64,000 nucleotides of DNA, taken from Aquimarina intermedia (GTDB lineage: Bacteria > Bacteroidota > Bacteroidia > Flavobacteriales > Flavobacteriaceae). The position numbers were made by a program, and so were the translations under genes. Every line of letters starts with the position of its first letter. Within the stretch, counting starts at the first letter, position 1. Under the pieces are notes generated by a model. It was not told the DNA's origin, ran no database searches, and saw only the letters and a list, made by a program, of their open reading frames with translations. Location: positions 186,001 through 250,000 of the forward strand of contig NZ_VNHU01000004.1 in NCBI RefSeq assembly GCF_008124785.1, read 5' to 3'. This document shows, piece by piece, positions 1-9,600 of this stretch.

Positions 1-1269
1 AGGATGAGATATTATAGCGTTTTCTATTTCTGCCAACTCTATACGAATCCCTCTAAGTTTTATTTGTCTATCGGTGCGGCCTAGCAAATCAAAATTACCG
101 TCAATTAGTTTCTTTACTGTATCACCTGTTTTAAAAGCGGTAAATGTTTCATCGTTAATAGTTAAGTTAACAAATTTTTCTGCCTGTAATACCTCATCTT
201 TTAAATAGCCATTAGTTAGGTATTTGGTAGCAATATATAATTCACCGGGTACCAAGGGACCACATATATTCATCTGCTCATTCAATACTTGAAAATGAGT
301 ATCGTCTATAGGTTTGCCAATAGGTATTCTCATTTTACTTACATCAGAAGGTTTCAAATGATAACATGAACGAATCATAGTAGTTTCGGTAGCACCATAA
401 AAATTAACTAACCGAATATCGGTATTAAATTTATTGAACCAATTTTCTAATTCTGAAGGAATAATACGTTCGCCCGAAAGAAAAACATAATGCAGTGATT
501 TGAAATGAGTGGAAGTTATATCTGCAGTATTAAACAACTTGAAAACACTTGGTACACAATGAATATAATTAATAGCCATTTTTTCTATCCAAGGAATCAT
601 TTGATCTGAAGTATAAAAAGCATCTTCTTGAGGAATACAAATTGTTCCGCCACTTAAAAGTGGTGCAAATACATCTCTCAAAAATGCATCAAAGTACGGG
701 CTAATAAATTGGCTAAATCTAGCTGCCGGTTCAAAAGAGAACGCATTTATCTCCCATTTTAAAAATTGAAGTAAGCTTTCATTTTTACCAATGATACCTT
801 TGGGCTCTCCGGTAGATCCCGATGTAAAATACAGATAAATATCATCTTCACTTCTCCATTTCGGAAATGAAATATTACTTTCAGAGAATGCCTCAGAAAA
901 AATATCTTCTATATAAAAATGATTGTTTGTTTTAATTTGTAGAGGCTTGTCATTTTTTGAGGTGATAATTGTATTAATTTCGGCCTTTTCTAAAATCTTT
1001 TTCTTTCTATCTATTGGAAGTTCTGTGTCTATAGGAACAAAAATATTTCGCGATAGAAAAATTCCAATAGCAGCCTTTATTATGGAGGATTTATGGGATA
1101 CACTTACTCCAATGTAAGATTGCTCTTCTATTCCTTTAGATTTGATAAAAGAAGCTATTTTCAAAGACTGTGTTAACAATTGAGAATAGCTGATTTCTTC
1201 CTTATCGTGTATGGCCACGTTATCCTTAAAGCGTTTTAAGCTCTCTAATAATTCTTTCTGAAAAATCAT
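1..1269 (-). CDS. NRPS protein starting with an A domain (3' part outside window)
   Basis: This is the N-terminal 423 codons of an open frame that runs off the left edge of the window. The protein begins directly with an adenylation domain and has no condensation domain before it. Visible core motifs are A3 (YFTSGSTGEPKG), A5 (NFYGATETT), A7 (FKTGD) and A8 (GRTDRQIKLRG followed by IRIELAEIE). A hand reading of the pocket gives roughly D-A-R-H-L-G-F-M-I, which I cannot assign. The preceding NRPS protein (3670-11601) ends in a C domain, so that C domain and this A domain probably form one split module. The start is the first ATG in frame, 86 bases after the asparagine synthetase stop, so the two genes are probably cotranscribed. 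The carrier, later modules and any thioesterase must lie beyond the window. Confidence 0.9.
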   Translation of the reverse strand, partial: MIFQKELLESLKRFKDNVAIHDKEEISYSQLLTQSLKIASFIKSKGIEEQSYIGVSVSHKSSIIKAAIGIFLSRNIFVPIDTELPIDRKKKILEKAEINTIITSKNDKPLQIKTNNHFYIEDIFSEAFSESNISFPKWRSEDDIYLYFTSGSTGEPKGIIGKNESLLQFLKWEINAFSFEPAARFSQFISPYFDAFLRDVFAPLLSGGTICIPQEDAFYTSDQMIPWIEKMAINYIHCVPSVFKLFNTADITSTHFKSLHYVFLSGERIIPSELENWFNKFNTDIRLVNFYGATETTMIRSCYHLKPSDVSKMRIPIGKPIDDTHFQVLNEQMNICGPLVPGELYIATKYLTNGYLKDEVLQAEKFVNLTINDETFTAFKTGDTVKKLIDGNFDLLGRTDRQIKLRGIRIELAEIENAIISHP

Positions 1270-1355
1270 AAATGCTTTTTTAAATAGATGATAATTTAAT
1301 TTTCTGAAGCGTACCGTACGCTCATGCGAATGATGATAGGTAACTTTTCTCTCGT

Positions 1356-3218
1356 TTAGTTTTTACCAAAAAACTGATCTAAGAAAATACCAAAAGTAAT
1401 AACTGTAATGAGCAGATCATTTTCGTAAGGTGCATTAATTGTAAAACCCTTTTCACTATATTTCTTTTTGAGTGACTCGATGGTATCAGGGTCAAAATAA
1501 CCTTGTTTTTTGATAAGGTCATAGGATAATAAATCCTGAATATATTCAATCTTTTGTTGTAATAAATAAGGGCTTCCAGGGGCTATAAAATGAAATTTTT
1601 CTCGTTCTAATATTTTTCGTGGCACACAGGTTTCACCTATCTTTTTCAAAATATATTTTTCAGTAAAACCATTCAATTTCAAATCAGGAGGAATAGTTGT
1701 AGAATATTCTATAATATCTTTATCTAAGAATGGATATCGCACCTCTACTGAGTTAGCCATTCCCATTCTATCTCCGTGGTCTGAAACCAAGTGATCTACC
1801 AAGCGAATTTTATAATCTATGTACGCACGCTTATGAATAACATGCCTATTTTCTATACGTTCCTTTTTTATAAGTGGATGGTTAAGACAGTTAATGTCAT
1901 TAAAAACATCTTTAATTGCAGAGGAATATAGTCCCATTTTAACCTTATTATAAGCCGTATAATTTCTTTCGTAAAAAAAAGAAGCATCACCCCATAATTT
2001 TTCGCGAAGATTCGTTTCCTCTTCTTCTCCTTCAATTGAAATTAATCCCTGTTTTCTCATCTTATCAAAGCGATAACCAACATATCCAGCAAAAAACTCA
2101 TCTGCACCCTCGCCCGAAAGAATGACCTTTATTTTATTGTTTCTAACGCTTTCAGATAAGGAAAGAGAAGCTGTATTATAAGTTTCTTTTATTGGACACT
2201 CGCTATGATAAACGGATTGTATAAGCCGATCACTTATATCATCAAAAAGAAACACTTTTTGGTGTAAATCCAATGCACTTTGTTGTGCCACTAATTTCTG
2301 ATAATACGATTCTGAATGTAACGAATCTGTAAAATCTATTGAAAATGCATCCTTTACGGTATTTGGGAAATTTTTATGAATCTTAGATGCGATCATGGAA
2401 GAATCTAATCCTCCGCTCAGGTAGATTCCTGAGGGTACATCAGCACGCAATCGATACTTTAAGGACGTATCGAACAATGACTCCATTGTCTCTATATAAT
2501 GTTGTTCGTGATCATAGTTATTGTTTCCATTCTCTTCAGGATACATTAGGTCCCAATATTCTGTGGTCTTAATTTCTCCGTTCTCGTTATATACCAAGTA
2601 ATGACCGTTTTCCAAACTATGGATATTTTCGAACATGGTTCTAGGGCTAATAAGACCCGGGAAGGTTAAAACTTGATCTAATCCAATAAGATCCACCGAA
2701 GTCTTTACGCTGGGATGCTCCAATATTGCTTTAACTTCTGAACCGAAAATAAATGTGTTCTCAACTTTGGTGTAATAAAAAGGAATTACTCCCATATGAT
2801 CTCGCGCGCAGAACATCTCTTTTTTCTTAATATCGTAGAGTGCAAATGCAAATTGACCATTCAAAAGATTCAAGAAATCCTTTCCGTGGTCTTCATAGAG
2901 ATGGAGAATCACCTCGATATCGGTTTCAGTAGAGAACACATGACCTTTCAACTTCAATTGTCGCTTTAATTCAATATAATTGAAAATCTCACCGTTACAA
3001 ATAAGAATCAAAGACTTATCCTCGTTATATAACGGTTGCATTCCGTTATTTAAACCAATGATACTCAGCCTAGTGAATCCCAAAACAACATTATCCATGA
3101 TAAGTGTTTTTTGTGCATCGGGACCTCTATGAATTAGTTTCCTATTCATATTCTCAATAATCTCATGATCTGAGTCGTTAACTCTGCTATTCTTTATATA
3201 TCCACAAATTCCACACAT
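1356..3218 (-). CDS. asnB: Asparagine synthetase (glutamine-hydrolysing), AsnB type
   Basis: This class II glutamine amidotransferase converts aspartate, ATP and glutamine to asparagine. It has 620 residues, the usual length. The N-terminal MCGICGYI puts the nucleophilic cysteine at position 2 after Met removal. RGPD (about 31-34) and CNGEIFNY (about 74-81) belong to the glutaminase half. SGGLDSS (268-274) is the PP-loop of the synthetase half, and GEGADEFFAGY (about 376-386) is the second conserved synthetase motif. It lies between two NRPS genes in the same direction, 86 bases before the next one. The first A domain of the assembly line has an Asn-like pocket, so a dedicated Asn supply is the simplest role. 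AsnB homologues in natural-product clusters can also amidate a carboxylate on the product, and the sequence does not exclude that. Confidence 0.93.
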   Translation of the reverse strand: MCGICGYIKNSRVNDSDHEIIENMNRKLIHRGPDAQKTLIMDNVVLGFTRLSIIGLNNGMQPLYNEDKSLILICNGEIFNYIELKRQLKLKGHVFSTETDIEVILHLYEDHGKDFLNLLNGQFAFALYDIKKKEMFCARDHMGVIPFYYTKVENTFIFGSEVKAILEHPSVKTSVDLIGLDQVLTFPGLISPRTMFENIHSLENGHYLVYNENGEIKTTEYWDLMYPEENGNNNYDHEQHYIETMESLFDTSLKYRLRADVPSGIYLSGGLDSSMIASKIHKNFPNTVKDAFSIDFTDSLHSESYYQKLVAQQSALDLHQKVFLFDDISDRLIQSVYHSECPIKETYNTASLSLSESVRNNKIKVILSGEGADEFFAGYVGYRFDKMRKQGLISIEGEEEETNLREKLWGDASFFYERNYTAYNKVKMGLYSSAIKDVFNDINCLNHPLIKKERIENRHVIHKRAYIDYKIRLVDHLVSDHGDRMGMANSVEVRYPFLDKDIIEYSTTIPPDLKLNGFTEKYILKKIGETCVPRKILEREKFHFIAPGSPYLLQQKIEYIQDLLSYDLIKKQGYFDPDTIESLKKKYSEKGFTINAPYENDLLITVITFGIFLDQFFGKN

Positions 3219-3669
3219 TCGGTTGCTTTTAGTTTTTGGTATTCCTATTAAATTTAAAAAATTGATTTGGCCTAGGTAGTAGGTATAAACCTGCTTTAAC
3301 AGATACTTCTTATACCATTATTATTCGTTTTAGTTCCTCGTTTTACACAGTATTAGCGCCTTTAAGTTTTTGCTAACGATACAACACCTCTGATAACAGT
3401 GTTGTTGACTCCCATTATAGATTCGTAGACATCTAATTTAATTTGCTCTTTTCCAATTCTTTTCTAAACAGAATCGGAAGAACTTTCAAGCCACAAATAT
3501 TTGTACTCGTGCTAAATGTTTTTATACTTATTTGTGCTTTTTATCAGAAAACCTACAAAGAGACCTTTTGTATTCATTATGAATCTTTTATCATATAATT
3601 ACATGACTTTAAGTAAGTCTGATTTACATATTAGAAAGTTGTATCGTTTCGATTCTGGGTATGTACGTA
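3219..3669. other. Intergenic region, 451 bp, between NRPS-4 and asnB
   Basis: No open frame here looks like a gene. A perfect 12-base palindrome (ACAAATATTTGT, 3493-3504) is present but could be chance in AT-rich DNA. I found no TAnnTTTG box on the minus strand. The stretch may hold a promoter for asnB and the following NRPS gene, or be a long untranslated spacer. Confidence 0.4.
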
Positions 3670-6600
3670 TTAGTCTACAGTATTAAATATCATCTCACCT
3701 ATGGGTATGCTAGTGTCTTGAATGATGGCTGTAAGAATTTCACGATAATATTTCATTAGCAAAGTAATCGTCTCCTCTTCGAACAAATGAAGATTATAAA
3801 TAAAATACAGTTTCAACTCTCCGTTATTAGCTTGGGCTTCAATTTTTAATTCATAACCGGACGAATGATCTCTATCTAATGACAATGCTTCAAACTGAAT
3901 GGTATCATTCTTAGACTCATTTTGATAGTAGTTCGCATAGGCAAAATGCACACGTCCCATAGTTCGCTCTGTAGCTATTTCTTTTTCGTTCAGAAGATGA
4001 AGCAAATCATTATATTGAAAATCCTGATTTTCCATGGCTTCCAGTACTGTTTCTTTTACCTGTTTCAGAAAATCATTGTAGGAAGTTTCTGGATTAATAA
4101 TTATACGCAAAGGCACTATATTGATGAATGTTCCCACTACCCTTTCCAATTGTATAGAAGTTCGTCCAACAGCATCTGTCTCAATAATTAAATCATCACT
4201 TCCCGAAATTTTATATAAAAGAAGATAAAAAGCAGATATCAAATACATGTATTCAGAAACCCTTTCTTTAGACGTAACAATTTTCAATTTCTTATAATCC
4301 TCTTCTAATATTGTCAAATTTGCAATTGCCGCCTCATTTCTTTGTAAATCTTGATTTAGCTCTGTCGTAGGTAATTCTATTACAGACAAAGGCGGTGTGA
4401 GTTTATTGGACCAATATGTTTTCATGTTGTTTATGGATCCATTTAAATCCTTTTGCCAGCTGGCATAATCAACATATCTAATTAGAGAATCATCTAATGA
4501 CTTATTAGAATAAAGCTTCTGGAAATCATTCATCAAATTGTTTAAAGAAATTCCATCGCAAATGATATGATGTACATCTACGAATAGTATTTTTTTAAAT
4601 GGAGCTTCCATTATTTTAAATTTTATTAAAGGGGCCTTAGAAAGATCAAAGGATTTTCTAAAGATTTTAAATTCATCTTCAATACTAGTATCGCTATCAA
4701 TTTTACCTATTTCGAACGGTGTCTCTACTGTACTTTCAATTTTTTGACGAACACCAGAATCTGTAAGTTCAAAACTTGTACGCAAAGCTCCGTGATGTGC
4801 TACCAATTGTTTAATACAGCTTTCAATTTTTGTATAATCCACATCACCCTTAAGTACATAAGCCAATGATATGTTATAAAGAAGATTGTCTTTATTATAT
4901 AGATAGTGATAGTACATACGCTCTTGAGCAGAAGATAGCACATACGATTTTTGCTCACCAATAGATGTTATGGCAGAAGTCTTATTTTGTGATTTAGAGT
5001 TAATGATCGTTACTAATTGATGAAGAACACCATTCTCAAAAATCTCTCTAAGACTTATTATGCAGTTGAACTGTTTTTCTATTTGTCCCATTAAATGAAC
5101 TGCAAGAATAGAATGTCCGCCAAGTTCAAAAAAATCATCCTCCATACTAATAACATCAAAGTCTATATGCAAAAGGTCACCTACAGTTTGTATTAGCTTG
5201 GTTTCGGTTACTGTAGAAGGTTTTTTGAGTTTTCTGTTTTTGTCTAAATACGAAGGATCGGGTAATTCTTTCCTGTTTATTTTTCCATTGTTGGTAATTG
5301 GAATCTCTTCAAGTCTCACATAATAACTAGGTAACATATAAGACGGGAGATATTCACCTAAAAAAACATCCAATTCTTTCTTAGTTAGTTCTCTTTCACA
5401 CAAATAATAGGCGCATATATATTTATCATACTTGCTACGCTCTCTTACAAGAGTTACTACATGATTTATCTCAGGATGTTGCAAAATTGTTTTTTCTATC
5501 TCTCCAAGTTCAATGCGATAACCTCGAATTTTAACCTGAGAATCTTTACGCCCAAGGAATTCTATATTTCCATCTTCAAACCATCTCGCCATATCTCCGG
5601 TATAGTATAGCTTTTCATCTTCGTAAAAAGGACTATCTATAAAACGTTGCGCACTTAGTTCTTTTTCATTAAAATAGCTTTGGGCTAAACACTGACCGCC
5701 AATAACTAAGTTACCCTTTACACCAATAGGACATAAATTCAGGGCGTCATCTACAATTAAATATTTAGCGTTCTGAATAGGCTTTCCGTAAGGGATACTT
5801 TTCCAATATTCTTTTACCTCGTGTACTTCAAAATAGTTGGACCATATAGTAGCCTCGGTAGCTCCTCCAAGACCAATAAATTTATAGTTGTCAAATAGGG
5901 CTTTCATTCTATCGGGGAGGGCTAAAGGAATCCAATCTCCGCTGGAAAAAGAAATTCGTAAGACGCCTTTTTCCTTTACTTCTTCTCTTCTCTGTTCCAA
6001 GAAAGGAAGTACCTGCTGCAACATCGCCGGTGCAGAATCCCAGAAAGTGATATGCTCTTCAATTATGATGTTAGCCAAAGTAGCTGGGCTTGCGAGTTCT
6101 TCTTCATTTGCAATTCTAATACTTGCACCCACAGCAAAACCTCCAAACAAGTCATATACCGAAAGATCAAAGCTCACAGAACTTACCATTAATATAGTAT
6201 CTAAAGTATTAACATCATAAGTATTATTTACCCATTCAATGAGATTGATAACTGGAGCATGTTGTACCGCTACTCCTTTTGGATTTCCTGTAGAACCTGA
6301 TGTAAAAATAATATAAGCCAAATCCATACTATCACCAATGATTTTTGGATTATGCATCGGATAGGATCCTATATTTATTTCCTTAATTCCTTCTCCTCCT
6401 ATTTCCTTACATACCATTGACCGGTTAATACTATCATAGGAAATAAGCTTTTTTAACGTTTTGATGCTTTCAAGTCGTTTTACAAGCTCTTTATGGTTGG
6501 TGCCATTGGTTACAACAAATTTGGTTGCAACCGTATTAATTAATACCAGCTTTCTATTATCGGGAATATAGGGTTCTATTGGAATATACTTTCCACCAGC

Positions 6601-9600
6601 CTTTAAAATTGCTAATAGTGTTACTAAGAGTGAGATATCCCGGTCCATAATAACCGCAACCGCATCTTCTCTCTCAATACCGATAGCTCGTAAATAGTGA
6701 GCGAATTGATTGGAAGCTTCATTTAACCATTGATAAGAATAAGAGTTTCCATTACTAATAACAGCCACATTACCAGGAGATTTAACTACTTGTTCTTCAA
6801 ATAATTGATGCATTAACTTTTTTGAAGAATAGGGCTTAGCTGTATCGTTAAAATCATATAAAATCTGATTGCTTTCTAAAGGAGATAAGAGATTTATACC
6901 TGAAATAGGCACATCAATCTTTGCAATAATTGAAGCTAATATGTGTAATAAATGTGTTTCTATTCTATCAATCGTCTGTGAGTCATAAACATTTGCATTA
7001 TAATTAATAGCTATATCAAGTTGCGTGGAAGGCGTAATGATAATCCACAAGTCGTAACTTGTTCTATTTAAAGAGGTTACGTTAGATATTTTAAAAGGTG
7101 ACTCTAATGCGTTGTTTTCCTCTACTGGAAGGTTTTGAAACGCCATAATATGATTAAACAATCCTGATTTCAATTCACTTGTATTCTGTATGTCAGATAG
7201 TGGATAATGCAAGTAATCTAAGCCATCTAAAGCTTGTAACTGTGTTTGTTTTAGCAGTTCATCAATAGTTGTTGTCTCATTAAATTGAATTCGTACCGGT
7301 ATGGTATTAATAAAAACGCCAACAATTTCTTCAACCCTATCTATTTCTGAAGGTCTTCCGGATACTACGGTACCAAAAGCTACATCATATGTGTTGTTAT
7401 ATTTTGACAATAAAATACCCCAACTTGTTTGCAAAATGGTATTGAGTGTCACACCAGAGCGTATCGAAATATCCTGAAGTTGTTGCGTTATTTTTTCTGA
7501 AATTTTGAATGCCTTTTCTACATAATTTGGTGAAACCACCTTCTCAGTACTTTTTGCAAGTTGTGGAATCTCAGATAAATTATTATAGTTTTCCAAATAG
7601 TTGCTCCAATAATGAGAAGCCTCCTCTTTGTTAAAAAAACCTAGCCACTCTATGAATTTGGAATAAGAGACTACCGAAGGTAATTGCGGTAAGATTCCTG
7701 ATGCATAATTCTTATAGCAAGTCTGAAATTCGCTAATAATACGAGCCATACACCACCCATCAATTATAATATGATGATAACTCCAGACAAGTTGATAGGT
7801 AGTCTCTTTCGTTTGTATTACAGTAAGACGCATTAAATTATCATTGGTCAAATGAAAACCTCGTAATTGATCTTTTTTGAGAAATGAATCTAAATATTCC
7901 TCTGTAGAGGAATTAATTAACAATGCACGTACATCTATAAAAGTGAAATCTGGTTTCTTATTTTTAGTAATAATTTGAAAGGGTTTTTCAAATCCTTTTT
8001 GAAAAAAATTTGCTCTTAATATTTCATGACGTTTTATAATTTCGGAATAGCTTTGTTGTAACAAATCTATATTTAAATCTCCTTCTACCTGAAAAGTTAT
8101 GTGTGAGAAATAATCTCCACTATCCTCAATCAATAAAGAATGAAATAACATACCTTGTTGCATCGGCGATAAGGGATACAATAATTCTATATTTTCTTTT
8201 TTGTGTAGCTGTTGGAGTACATCAATATTTAATTGAGAACTTATAGAAGATCCCCGTAAATAAGCGTCTAATTTATCGCCCTGAATTAACACTGAGTTTT
8301 TCTTCGTTTTATCCTCATTGATTTCTTGATCGTCGGGATCATTAAGCAACTCTAAATTTTGAGCAAGCTCCTTTATATTTTGAAATTTAAAGATCTCTTT
8401 AATCGATAGTGAATATCCCTCCATCCTGAGATTGGTAACAATTTGCATGGATTTAATTGAATCACCTCCCAATGAGAAAAAATTATCGGTCACTCCTATT
8501 CGTTCTATTTTAAGTACTTTTTCCCAAACGGTAGCCAGCAGTTTTTCCTCTTTTGTAGACGATCCAACAAAAGCTGTCTCAAGATTTATTTTTGGTTCTG
8601 GAAGTTCTCCTTTATTAATTTTTCCACTGATATTTCGTGGAAAAGATGACATATAAACGAAATACGTTGGTATCATGTAATGTGGTAGACGATCTCGTAA
8701 AAATGATTGTATCTCTCCAATTTCTATTGCTTCGCTGCTGACATAGTATGCAACCAAAGATTTATTATTTACGGGACCATATAACAAGACAGCTACTTCA
8801 TTAATCTGGGAATGCTCCAAAAGATGTAGTTCTATTTCTCCAGGTTCAATTCGAATCCCTCCTATCTTAATTTGATTGTCTATTCTACCTAAAAACTGAA
8901 GGTCACCACTTGGCAACCATTTCACTAAATCACCTGTTCTATATATGCGCTCATCTGGATGTAAAGGATTCACGACGAATTTCTCTTGAGTAAGCTGATC
9001 ATTATTAAGATATCCACGTGCAAGACCTATACCTGCAACACATAGCTCTCCGGGAACATTAATAGGACAAAGAGTATTGGTCTCATTCAATATATAAACG
9101 CTTCTATTGGATATTGGTTTTCCGATGTTTGCTGCATCTTCAGGTTTATAAAGTTTCCCACAGGTAATACCAATGGTCACTTCTGAAGGACCATACGTTT
9201 GATATATGTCGCAGTAGTGGATTATCTGATCTATTTGTGAAGGATGCAATGCATCCCCTCCAATAATTATAAAACGCAAAGAACTAATTTCTTTAGCATA
9301 TTTATTTAATTCATTTAACACAACCGGAGAGGTATTCAAAATATTAGCTCCTTTATTTTTTACAGCATCAATAATTGCAAATATATCTCTTCCTTTATCC
9401 CGCATAATGAGTAAGGATGCTCCAGAAATTAATACAGGAAAAATTTCTTCAATTGAAGTGTCAAATGATAGCGATGCTTGCTGTATCATGCGATCTCTTG
9501 TAGAGATAGAAAACATATCTCTCGTAGTAAGACAGAAGTCTAATAAAGCAAGATGTTCTATTAATATGCCTTTAGGTCTTCCGGTACTTCCTGAGGTAAA

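Noticed and set aside
3493-3504. 12-base palindrome ACAAATATTTGT upstream of asnB
   Set aside because: It is short and AT-rich, likely to arise by chance, with no promoter box beside it.
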